A DNA stretch of 40,183 bases from Ilumatobacteraceae bacterium (GTDB lineage: Bacteria; Actinomycetota; Acidimicrobiia; Acidimicrobiales; Ilumatobacteraceae), in the NCBI GenBank assembly GCA_023263465.1, contig JALQWV010000062.1, positions 1 through 40,183 on the forward strand. The letters are read 5' to 3'. The position numbers and the translations under genes are program-made. Below, piece by piece: positions 8,455 to 15,539 of the stretch. Position 1 is the stretch's first letter; every line of letters starts with the position of its first letter. The notes beneath the pieces were generated by a model. The model saw only the letters and a program-made list of their open reading frames with translations. It had not been told where the DNA came from and ran no database searches.

Positions 8455-8817
8455 GTGAAGTCCCCCTGGAAGCTCGTCGGTATTTCATCCTGGTTACTTG
8501 TTACTGCTGGAATTACTTGCGCCGCGATCGCGAGCAGATCGGTTGGAAAATCCACATGGTGGCTTGGGCCGGAATCAAACCCCACGTTTCCCCTTTTGTG
8601 GGTGCTGCCATTTTTGATGCCCATTGTCAGCATCATTGCCATCATCAGACTTCCGCGAATTGCCGGCTATGTGGGAATTGGCTGCTCACTTGTGCTCGCT
8701 GGGGTTGCCGTCGGTGACATCTCGGGCACTCCTGGAATCGCAATTATTGAGGGAATTATTGCGGGATCCGCACTATTCATCTCTATCGCAACATTTGCTG
8801 GACACTCACACAACTAA
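8455..8817 (+). CDS. Small four-helix membrane protein, unknown function
   Basis: I do not recognise this 120-residue protein. It has four hydrophobic segments, at about 7-24, 40-60, 65-85 and 93-113, joined by very short loops, with few charges and no Cys pairs or obvious active-site residues. The first loop carries SRSVGKSTWW. Longer readings with starts upstream would overlap the divergent glycosyltransferase promoter and start; GTG 8455 is preferred because of the TACTGT box 7 nt before it. argG begins 41 nt after its stop with its own -10-like box, so the two need not be one operon. Confidence 0.7.
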   Translation: MKSPWKLVGISSWLLVTAGITCAAIASRSVGKSTWWLGPESNPTFPLLWVLPFLMPIVSIIAIIRLPRIAGYVGIGCSLVLAGVAVGDISGTPGIAIIEGIIAGSALFISIATFAGHSHN

Positions 8818-8846
8818 AGCAGTCGCTCTCGGCGCGCCAAATTCTG

Positions 8847-8852
8847 TACCGT
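8847..8852 (+). promoter_or_regulatory. -10 box (TACCGT) for argG
   Basis: TACCGT, 6 nt, then the ATG at 8859. Confidence 0.45.
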
Positions 8853-8858
8853 GTTCAC

Positions 8859-10202
8859 ATGCCTGATTCAAACGCCGCTGCTTCACATGCCAAAGTGCTG
8901 TCGTCACTTCCCGTTGGCGAGCGTGTCGGCATTGCATTCTCTGGCGGTCTTGACACCTCTGCAGCCGTCGCGTGGATGCGCGAAAAAGGTGCGCTCCCGT
9001 TTGCATACACCGCGAACCTTGGGCAACCAGACGAACCTGACTTAGACGGTGTACCCGTTCGCGCCAAGCAATACGGAGCAGAAGGCGCGCGCTTAGTTGA
9101 TTGCCGATCCGAACTCGTACACGAAGGTTTGGTTGCTTTGCAGTGCGGGGCCTTTCATATCACCACAGCGGGAAAGACTTACTTCAACACCACTCCACTT
9201 GGACGAGCCGTGACGGGAACCATGCTTGTGCGCGCCATGAAGGAGGACGGCGTAGATATTTGGGGAGATGGCAGCACGTATAAAGGCAACGACATCGAGC
9301 GCTTTTATCGCTATGGGCTTCTTGCAAATCCAAATCTTCGCATCTACAAGCCGTGGCTTGATGCAGATTTCGTTCGCGAAATGGGCGGACGAGCAGAAAT
9401 GAGTGCATTCCTCGCCGCAAAGAACCTTCCCTACCGCGACTCTGCTGAGAAGGCGTACTCAACAGATGCCAATATTTGGGGGGCAACACATGAGGCGAAA
9501 CAACTTGAAGAGTTGAACACCAGCATGCACATTGTGAAACCAATCATGGGTGTTGCTCACTATGACCCATCCGTTTCCATTGCACCTGAAGAAGTTGTGG
9601 TGTCGTTTAAGGAAGGTTGGCCCGTTGCATTAAACGGGAAAACATTTGCCACACAAACAGAATTGGTAAACGAAGCCAACATCATTGGTGGTCGTCACGG
9701 ACTGGGAATGAGCGACCAAATTGAAAACCGCATCATCGAAGCCAAGAGCCGCGGAATTTACGAATCACCAGGACTCGCCCTGTTTCACATTGCATACGAG
9801 CGTTTGCTTACTGCTATCCACAACGAGAACACGCTCGAGAATTACCGCCAGATGGGTCGCAGACTCGGTCGCTTGTTGTACGAGGGCCGCTGGTTTGACC
9901 CACAGTCACTCATGCTTCGCGAGCCGCTCATGCGCTGGGTTGGTTCACTGGTAACTGGCGATGTCACCATTGCGCTTCGCCGCGGCGACGACTACAGCAT
10001 TTTGAATACCACTGGCCCGAACCTGACGTATGCGCCAGAACGACTAAGCATGGAGCGCGTAGAAGATGCGGCATTCGGGCCGCTTGACCGAATTGGCCAG
10101 CTGACCATGCGCAACTTAGACATCCAAGACACACGGGCAAAGATTGATGAATATCGCAGCGCAGGCACGTTAGGCGCCGGCGGACTACTCGAACTTGAAT
10201 AG
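8859..10202 (+). CDS. argG: Argininosuccinate synthase, long (E. coli-like) type
   Basis: This 447-residue cytosolic enzyme joins citrulline and aspartate with ATP to give argininosuccinate, the penultimate step of arginine synthesis. The ATP-binding N-type PP-loop IAFSGGLDTSAAVAWM lies near residue 25, followed by AYTANLGQPDEPD, YFNTTPLGRAVTGTM, WGDGSTYKGNDIERFYRYG and GGRHGLGMSDQIENRI. Length and sequence match the 447-residue E. coli ArgG rather than the ~400-residue form usual in actinobacteria with an argCJBDFRGH cluster. No other arginine biosynthesis gene is nearby. It converges on the M20 peptidase with 6 bp between stops. Confidence 0.96.
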   Translation: MPDSNAAASHAKVLSSLPVGERVGIAFSGGLDTSAAVAWMREKGALPFAYTANLGQPDEPDLDGVPVRAKQYGAEGARLVDCRSELVHEGLVALQCGAFHITTAGKTYFNTTPLGRAVTGTMLVRAMKEDGVDIWGDGSTYKGNDIERFYRYGLLANPNLRIYKPWLDADFVREMGGRAEMSAFLAAKNLPYRDSAEKAYSTDANIWGATHEAKQLEELNTSMHIVKPIMGVAHYDPSVSIAPEEVVVSFKEGWPVALNGKTFATQTELVNEANIIGGRHGLGMSDQIENRIIEAKSRGIYESPGLALFHIAYERLLTAIHNENTLENYRQMGRRLGRLLYEGRWFDPQSLMLREPLMRWVGSLVTGDVTIALRRGDDYSILNTTGPNLTYAPERLSMERVEDAAFGPLDRIGQLTMRNLDIQDTRAKIDEYRSAGTLGAGGLLELE

Positions 10203-10208
10203 CTGGCT

Positions 10209-11354
10209 TTAACCGTTAACTAGTTCGCGCGCAATTGCAGCAACAAGCGCGGCGCGCTCACCCATTTTTGACACCTTGATGTATTCGGTGTCTGCATGCG
10301 CTCCACCACCACAAGCACCAAGGCCGTCGAGAGTTGGTACTCCAATTGCCGCAGTGAAGTTTCCATCCGATCCACCACCTACAGCAATTCCTTGCAAGTC
10401 CTGGATGCCAACCTCTGGTGCTACACGTTTTGCGATTTCATACAGAGCTAGTGCTGCAGACTCATGCATCGGTGGTCGATTGATTGATCCGCTCACCGTT
10501 AACGTTGCACCGAAGACCGTTGGCTTCAGCGCAGCGAAGGCTTGCTCTACGCGCTGTTTTTCTGCGGGAAGATTTACGCGAGTGTCAACCGTAATTTGTG
10601 CGTGTGCTGGCACCACGTTTTCTGTCGTGCCGGCCGTTGCAACAGTTGGAGTCACTGTTGTACCAATTTCTGGTTTTGCAATTGCAGCAATGGCTTGCAC
10701 TTGTGCTGCAAGTTCCATGAGTGCATTAATTCCTTTTTCTGGCTCTAAGCCGGCATGACTGGCACGACCAACAATGTCAACAAGAAAGGTACCCACACCT
10801 TTGCGCGCAATCTTCAACGCATCATTGTTTCCGCTTGGTTCAAGAACCAAAACATTTCCTGTTTCCAGAGCACGAGCCTCAATGAGTTCGCGTGATGTAT
10901 AGGAGCCAATTTCTTCATCGGCTGTAATCAAGATTTCAACATGTTCACACTCGCGAATTTCGCTCATTCCGTAAATGGCTTGAATGATTCCGGCTTTCAT
11001 GTCAAAGATGCCAGGACCTCGTGCGATGTCACCTTCAATGCTGAACCCACGATTTGCAACTGTGCCCTTTGGAAACACGGTGTCGTGGTGACCAACGAAC
11101 AACACCTTGGCATTGTCACCACCCTTCCAATGCACATGCGGGCCTTTTGTGCCAGGAATGATTTCTGGTGCTTTGCCCAACACTTGTGTCATGACGCCAG
11201 CGAGAAACTCTGCGCTGCGCTGCAACAGGTCAGGTTCATTTGATGGCGACTCAAGATCAACGAATTGCTGCACATGATCAAGCATCTGTGCAGTGCGAGT
11301 ATCGAGCACCAGACGCAACTGGGCATTTGTTGGTGACCCTGTTGGCAATGGCAT
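10209..11354 (-). CDS. M20-family metallopeptidase (carboxypeptidase G2-like)
   Basis: This 381-residue di-zinc peptidase of the M20/CPG2 group would remove a C-terminal Glu or a similar residue, or hydrolyse an N-acyl amino acid. Metal and catalytic motifs are intact: GHHDTVFP (His ligand and Asp), GIFDMKAG (bridging Asp), ITADEEIGS (general base Glu and Glu ligand), LVLEPSG (Glu or Asp ligand region) and GGGAHADTE (last His). A dimerisation lid sits between, with GRASHAGLEPEKG. No signal peptide is visible, so it is cytosolic. The ATG has a weaker CAGACT box 6 nt upstream. It sits opposite argG, but there is no evidence of a link to arginine. Confidence 0.9.
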   Translation of the reverse strand: MPLPTGSPTNAQLRLVLDTRTAQMLDHVQQFVDLESPSNEPDLLQRSAEFLAGVMTQVLGKAPEIIPGTKGPHVHWKGGDNAKVLFVGHHDTVFPKGTVANRGFSIEGDIARGPGIFDMKAGIIQAIYGMSEIRECEHVEILITADEEIGSYTSRELIEARALETGNVLVLEPSGNNDALKIARKGVGTFLVDIVGRASHAGLEPEKGINALMELAAQVQAIAAIAKPEIGTTVTPTVATAGTTENVVPAHAQITVDTRVNLPAEKQRVEQAFAALKPTVFGATLTVSGSINRPPMHESAALALYEIAKRVAPEVGIQDLQGIAVGGGSDGNFTAAIGVPTLDGLGACGGGAHADTEYIKVSKMGERAALVAAIARELVNG

Positions 11355-11360
11355 CTATCT

Positions 11361-11366
11361 AGTCTG
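11361..11366 (-). promoter_or_regulatory. Possible -10 box (CAGACT) for M20 peptidase
   Basis: CAGACT, 6 nt, then ATG 11354. It is the same hexamer and spacing as before the isoleucine leader peptide at 39724, but departs from TAnnnT at the first base. Confidence 0.3.
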
Positions 11367-11408
11367 CCCGACAACTAGGACTAACGGAATACCGATTACC
11401 AGTGTTTG

Positions 11409-11493
11409 TGCCCGGGATGAGACTCGAACTCATACGGCTATTTCTAGCCAGGGGGGTTTAAGCCCCCCGCGTCTACCATTCCGCCACCTGGGC
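11409..11493 (-). tRNA. tRNA-Leu (anticodon UAA)
   Basis: This is a class II tRNA of 85 nt, including the discriminator A. The acceptor stem is GCCCAGG with CCCGGGC and contains one A-C mismatch at pair 5-68. The D arm reads GCGGAATGGTAGACGC. The anticodon stem GGGGG/CCCCC encloses the loop CTTAAAC, giving anticodon TAA for UUA codons. A long variable arm GGCTAGAAATAGCC follows, then the T arm ATGAG-TTCGAGT-CTCAT. CCA is not encoded. It lies between the M20 peptidase and the acyltransferase. Confidence 0.95.
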
Positions 11494-11533
11494 TTGGGTG
11501 TGTAGGTTAGGCGCGATTTATCGCACTTGCGCT

Positions 11534-13408
11534 TTATTGCTGATTAAGAATCTGGTTGACCAAATTGATCAAACTTGGCTCAAGCAGTTTCACTCCCGGC
11601 ATGGATAGATGGTTGTTATCGAGATACAACACTTTTCCGTCTTTTTCAAGCGGGCATTCCGTTGCCGTGCACAACACGGGGAACGGATCATAGAAAAAGG
11701 TTCCCTCGCCGGCGTCTTCTTTCCAGTTTTGAGTTATTGGGTTTGCGACAGCATCTTGCTCGGCTCGCGAAAGTGGTTTCAATTCAGGTTTACGAATTCG
11801 TCGCGGTGAAACATGTCCAGCATTGAACGGATTATCGAGAACAATTAAATGAATTGCGCTTCGCAGTTCAGAAAAACGCGCAAAGGTTTCGGCAATATCT
11901 TTTCGATATGACCTCTCAGTCAATCCATTGTTCGTCTTATATGAATTAACAACCAAATCAAAATTTCCACCGGGAAAACTGTTGTCCTTAATTCGCGAAT
12001 AGTTTTTATCACGACAAACCATGACGCAGGTGGTCAATTGAAAACCTTGCTTCTTCGCATAATCCACAAATACAGGGATGATTTGGTAGGTGTGCGAATC
12101 ACCAAAGAGCAATATCTTTACGGAAGCGGAATCTGGGCCGATTACACACAGTTCACTCCAGAAATCACAGTCGTCCAAAATCGTACTTGGAAACACATTC
12201 CCATATCCTTCACGCGATTTCAACGTCGAAACCTCAAGCCCCCAAAGGACTGTCACGGGAATGACGACCAGCGATACAGCAAGAAATATTTTCTTTTTGA
12301 ACTGAAGCTTTCTTGCGCTCCGAAAAGGTATCTCTACAAATCGATAGGAAAAAACAGCTGGCACGATTGATAAGAGCACGAGCGGCGTCTTGACCATTGC
12401 ATTTGCGGGTTGAAAAACATCCTCGGCAACTGCGACTGCAATCCAATGCCACAAATAGATTGAATACGAACTATTTCCAATGGCTTGAAATACTCGATTC
12501 CCAAAAATTGACTGCCGATTTATCTCCGACTGCGGTAGCGAATAAATCAATGTTGTAGTCGAAAATGCCGTGATGAAACTCACCACAAATTGCGACCACC
12601 CAAGAGCGGGGTAAGCAATCAGTGCGAGAGCGATAGTCACAATTGACAGCGACGAAATAAATGTGAATTTTCGATGAATATGAATGTGCCCGCGCGCTTC
12701 GCGCTGAGAAACAGCGACAGCCACAAGAAGTCCTAACATGAACTCCCAGGCTCTTGTCAGCGTTGAGTAGAAAACGAAAACTGACCGGAACTCCGAGGAA
12801 AACCAGCCCAGTTGACCGTTGTAAATTGTAAGGGCGGAGACCAAAGAGAAAACCCCAAGTACGACAAACCCTGTCTTCCAGACTTGAATCCTGTCGCCAA
12901 AAGGTTTCTTTCTCCCCAGTGCAGCAAATAGCGCAATAAAGAGCGGAAAGGTCAGATAAAACTGCTCCTCTATACCCAGTGACCAAGTGTGGAGGAAAAA
13001 TGTTGCATTTGCATCTTGCAAGAAATAATCCATCTTGTGGAACATGAAAAAGAAATTGCCGTAGCTGAATAAGGCAGCCCGAGCTTGCTCGATGAAAAAA
13101 TCTTGTGATCGGTCGAAGGCTAGGACTGCGTATGCATAAACCGAAGCACCCACAACCATGAATGCAAGCGGTGGGTAAATACGAAAGAATCTCCGCTCAA
13201 AGAACCTGCGAAGTGAAACCTTTCCCGAAGAAGTCTGTTCGTGAACCGTGGTCAAACCGATGACAAAACCCGAAACCACAAAGAACATGTCTACGCCGAC
13301 AAAACCGCCGCTGAACATCCCTATGCCTAAATGGCTAAGCACCACCAACGTGACTGCGACTGCACGGAGGAATTGAATTTCCTTACGAATGCGATGCTCT
13401 GAAGTCAC
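11534..13408 (-). CDS. Acyltransferase-3 membrane protein with C-terminal SGNH domain
   Basis: This 624-residue OafA/YrhL-type protein transfers an acyl (usually acetyl) group onto a surface polysaccharide or glycan. Residues ~1-360 form the acyltransferase-3 domain with about ten membrane helices. N-terminal marks are IQFLRAVAVTLVVLSHLG with the catalytic-type His, FVGVDMFFVVSGFVIG and RRFFRIYPPLAF; TWSLGIEEQFYL follows near residue 145. After a last helix the C-terminal ~220 residues form an extracytoplasmic SGNH domain with LLFGDSHT (Ser) and DNNHLS (Asp and His). The GTG start has TACGCT 6 nt upstream. The gene looks more A+T-rich than its neighbours and adjoins a tRNA gene, which may mean transfer. 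No integrase or repeat supports a mobile unit. Confidence 0.93.
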   Translation of the reverse strand: MTSEHRIRKEIQFLRAVAVTLVVLSHLGIGMFSGGFVGVDMFFVVSGFVIGLTTVHEQTSSGKVSLRRFFERRFFRIYPPLAFMVVGASVYAYAVLAFDRSQDFFIEQARAALFSYGNFFFMFHKMDYFLQDANATFFLHTWSLGIEEQFYLTFPLFIALFAALGRKKPFGDRIQVWKTGFVVLGVFSLVSALTIYNGQLGWFSSEFRSVFVFYSTLTRAWEFMLGLLVAVAVSQREARGHIHIHRKFTFISSLSIVTIALALIAYPALGWSQFVVSFITAFSTTTLIYSLPQSEINRQSIFGNRVFQAIGNSSYSIYLWHWIAVAVAEDVFQPANAMVKTPLVLLSIVPAVFSYRFVEIPFRSARKLQFKKKIFLAVSLVVIPVTVLWGLEVSTLKSREGYGNVFPSTILDDCDFWSELCVIGPDSASVKILLFGDSHTYQIIPVFVDYAKKQGFQLTTCVMVCRDKNYSRIKDNSFPGGNFDLVVNSYKTNNGLTERSYRKDIAETFARFSELRSAIHLIVLDNPFNAGHVSPRRIRKPELKPLSRAEQDAVANPITQNWKEDAGEGTFFYDPFPVLCTATECPLEKDGKVLYLDNNHLSMPGVKLLEPSLINLVNQILNQQ

Positions 13409-13414
13409 TACTCC

Positions 13415-13420
13415 AGCGTA
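13415..13420 (-). promoter_or_regulatory. -10 box (TACGCT) for acyltransferase
   Basis: TACGCT, 6 nt (GGAGTA), then GTG 13408. GGAG is present but only 2 nt from the start, which is short for a Shine-Dalgarno site. Confidence 0.4.
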
Positions 13421-13433
13421 GTTGAGTAGCTAG

Positions 13434-13787
13434 TTACGCAACGCGAGGTTGATCCACGGGAGCATACACATCTACTTCTTGCGTTGCTACGTAACCGTGA
13501 AGTGAAAGTATGGACCACAAAGCTGTGCGCACATGATCGGATGCTGGTGCGTTGAGTTGATTGATTACCACCACACCTTCGATCATGTCGCCAAGGATGG
13601 CAACGAAAGGACGATCGCGAAGCACAACTGCCACCACTCCACCACCTTCACGACGACGGACCGTGCGATTCACGCCAATGACCCGTGGCGGGCTGCGAAA
13701 ACTTGGAGCAAGCAACCCAAATCGCTGGGTTTCACTAGCAATTAAGCGAGCAACAGCTGCAAATTGCATGGTGGTCGAGGTGCTCAT
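13434..13787 (-). CDS. Conserved-looking small protein, unknown function
   Basis: I do not recognise this 117-residue protein. It has a basic, Arg-rich middle (FRSPPRVIGVNRTVRRREGG) followed by a hydrophobic beta-type stretch (VVAVVLRDRPFVAILGDMIEGVVVI) and a more acidic C terminus ending in VDQPRVA. There is no membrane helix or signal peptide. ATG 13787 is preferred; longer readings on this strand would run antisense through the nuclease gene. It is divergent from the PD-(D/E)XK gene across 39 bp and ends 25 nt before the acyltransferase start. The compact divergent layout suggests a possible link with the nuclease, but nothing else supports it. Confidence 0.65.
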   Translation of the reverse strand: MSTSTTMQFAAVARLIASETQRFGLLAPSFRSPPRVIGVNRTVRRREGGGVVAVVLRDRPFVAILGDMIEGVVVINQLNAPASDHVRTALWSILSLHGYVATQEVDVYAPVDQPRVA

Positions 13788-13826
13788 GGCCACAGCATGA
13801 CACACCCATGTGACAGAGTGACCGTG

Positions 13827-14765
13827 ATGTCTGAAACCGAACTCAATGCCATGCAACAGGCCGTTCTTGAGGCATTGGGCAAAGAACCAGACTGGGTGCC
13901 CATTCCCCGCGAAGTCATCGAGGGAATCCGCGCACAACTTCATGACGGACTTGCCGACATTGCCCCACGACTCACGCCCGAAAATGCGCTGTGGGTCAGC
14001 AAACACAAACTCACCACCGTGCACGGTTGCGAAGCCAATCACCTCGCGGGACTCACGGGTTTTGAGTGGACTCTTGGCAATGTGAAAGGAACGGTGTTGC
14101 ACAAAGCCGTTGAGCTTGGTCTCAATTGGCGTGGCGTCATTGTTCCAGCCGATGTTGTAGATGAAGCACTTGCTCAACTTGCCGATGACGAACGCCAGAG
14201 CGCCGGTCCGTTCATTGACCACTTGCCCGCAGGAGACCGCGCGCAACTGCGTAGTTCTGCGATCGATTTGTATACCAAATTTGACGAGTGCTTCCCACCT
14301 CTTAAGGCTGCATGGCGTCCTGTGCTTGAAAGCTCTGCGCGCTATGAAATGTTTGACCAACGCATCAACCTCAGCACTCGCGCAGACCTCACACTCGGCG
14401 CTGTTGGATCCAAGGTCATTATTGATTTGAAGTCCGGACGTGTTCAACCCAACCACCGGGAAGAGCTGCGCTTTTATGCACTCGTTGAAGCCATGCGCAC
14501 TGGTGCTGCACCGCGACGCTTAGCCAGTTACTCGCTGGTTACTGCTCGGGCCGATGTTGAAGACGTTACCGAAGGAGTGTTGCAAGCCGCAGTTCGCAAA
14601 ACCGTTGATGGCGTTCGCAAAATGGTCGAGCTGCAACGTGATGGACGAGAGCCAGAAATTCGCAGCGGGTATTTCTGTTCTTGGTGTCCACTGCTCAACT
14701 CATGTGCCGAGGGCACCAAATACATTGCGCGACGAGACGACCCCGACACTGCTGACGACTTTTAG
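13827..14765 (+). CDS. PD-(D/E)XK nuclease with probable 4Fe-4S cluster (RecB/Cas4/AddB-like)
   Basis: This 312-residue protein has a RecB-type nuclease core: His92 in GTVLHKAVEL (motif I), Asp187 in RADLTL, and Asp200-x-Lys202 in IIDLKSG, followed by the helix ELRFYALVEA of the QxxxY type. Four cysteines match the AddB/Cas4 iron-sulfur arrangement: Cys68 (VHGCEAN) upstream of the core and Cys284, Cys287 and Cys293 (FCSWCPLLNSC) after it. It would cut or trim DNA, with the cluster pinning the ends of the domain. No cas, addA or helicase gene is adjacent. ATG 13827 gives the compact form; GTG 13824 and ATG 13797 are alternatives. The stop overlaps that of the convergent VOC gene. Confidence 0.88.
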   Translation: MSETELNAMQQAVLEALGKEPDWVPIPREVIEGIRAQLHDGLADIAPRLTPENALWVSKHKLTTVHGCEANHLAGLTGFEWTLGNVKGTVLHKAVELGLNWRGVIVPADVVDEALAQLADDERQSAGPFIDHLPAGDRAQLRSSAIDLYTKFDECFPPLKAAWRPVLESSARYEMFDQRINLSTRADLTLGAVGSKVIIDLKSGRVQPNHREELRFYALVEAMRTGAAPRRLASYSLVTARADVEDVTEGVLQAAVRKTVDGVRKMVELQRDGREPEIRSGYFCSWCPLLNSCAEGTKYIARRDDPDTADDF

Positions 14766-15397
14766 ATATCACTCATTAGCGCTACGGGAACACCAAGCCC
14801 TACCGCGCCGCGAAAAGTTGCAATCAATCTGTTTTTCTGCACCGCTGGTTTTGGTGGGCTCAACACATCGGGGCCAAGGAATGTGGCCACTTCGTTTACG
14901 TCTGCGACGTTTAGAACGAAACCCCACAGCGATGCACTGCCTGTCGAAATTGATGGTGCAGACACAATTTCAACGATGACTTCGCCAAGTCTGTGAAATC
15001 CCTGGCGCATTCCATTTCCTGCATCACGAATTCGTTTCAACTCTGCGCCAGTTGCTTCATGCAGTGCGCGAGAGGTTCGTTCCAAGTCGGGAGTATTCAC
15101 GACAACATGATCTACACCGAGCGGCTTCAACACGAACTCATTCGATTCAACTGCTGCAAGTTGAGTTCTGACCGGAACTTGTGTAGTGGGAATTCCATCA
15201 ATTGATGAAACGGCGGATCCAATATTGCTCAGCGACCAGGAATGAAGCCCCGGCAACAACAATTCATCAATACGCAACACGAGTCCACCAACGGCAAACA
15301 CACCGTCGCGAGAAAAGTTGATTCCCACCTGCGCCCAATTGGCGCGGGAACCACCGATGACCAATTCACTTATTCGTGCCGAACCCATTTCAGGCAC
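14762..15397 (-). CDS. VOC (glyoxalase-like) superfamily protein
   Basis: This 211-residue protein carries a vicinal-oxygen-chelate module in its C-terminal half, beginning at GVDHVVVNTPDLERTSRALHEATGAE and including FHRLGEVIVEIVS and LWGFVLNV. The N-terminal ~90 residues look like a second, diverged beta-rich half without clear metal ligands. The His of GVDH and Glu of VIVEIV are possible metal ligands, but function and substrate are not readable. GTG 15397 is used; ATG 15388 is possible. It follows the bL37 gene by 14 nt on the same strand, so the two are probably co-transcribed. Its stop overlaps that of the convergent nuclease. Confidence 0.8.
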   Translation of the reverse strand: MPEMGSARISELVIGGSRANWAQVGINFSRDGVFAVGGLVLRIDELLLPGLHSWSLSNIGSAVSSIDGIPTTQVPVRTQLAAVESNEFVLKPLGVDHVVVNTPDLERTSRALHEATGAELKRIRDAGNGMRQGFHRLGEVIVEIVSAPSISTGSASLWGFVLNVADVNEVATFLGPDVLSPPKPAVQKNRLIATFRGAVGLGVPVALMSDI

Positions 15398-15411
15398 GCC
15401 AGCGCTATTGC

Positions 15412-15498
15412 TCAGCCACGCCCCATGTTTGGACGCTTACCGTGGTTGGCCTTCGAGCGACGCATCTTGGCTTTTTTCTTCTTGGTCTTCTTCGACAT
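15412..15498 (-). CDS. 50S ribosomal protein bL37 (28 residues)
   Basis: This is a 28-codon, extremely basic protein: a Lys-rich head (KKTKKKKAKMRR) followed by SKANHGKRPN. The SKANHGKRPN block is the hallmark of actinobacterial bL37, the tiny 50S protein first seen in mycobacterial ribosome structures. The head is longer in Lys and the tail (MGRG) differs from the mycobacterial form as I recall it. It starts at ATG 15498, with a TAGCAT box 9 nt upstream and GGGA in between. It is easily missed by gene finders because of its size. The VOC gene follows after 14 nt. Confidence 0.85.
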   Translation of the reverse strand: MSKKTKKKKAKMRRSKANHGKRPNMGRG

Positions 15499-15507
15499 AG
15501 TCCCGTC

Positions 15508-15513
15508 ATGCTA
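15508..15513 (-). promoter_or_regulatory. -10 box (TAGCAT) for bL37
   Basis: TAGCAT, 9 nt, then ATG 15498. It lies in the 41-bp gap after the HNH protein gene. Confidence 0.4.
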
Positions 15514-15539
15514 ACGGACAATCTCGCCATTTCCGATGG

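Noticed and set aside
11409..13787. An integrated island at tRNA-Leu
   Set aside because: No integrase, no direct repeat of the tRNA 3' end, and normal genes on both sides.
13434..14456. A 340-codon open frame on the minus strand across the nuclease gene
   Set aside because: Only the last 117 codons (from ATG 13787) look like protein. The rest lies antisense to a well-supported PD-(D/E)XK gene and has no family-like motifs.
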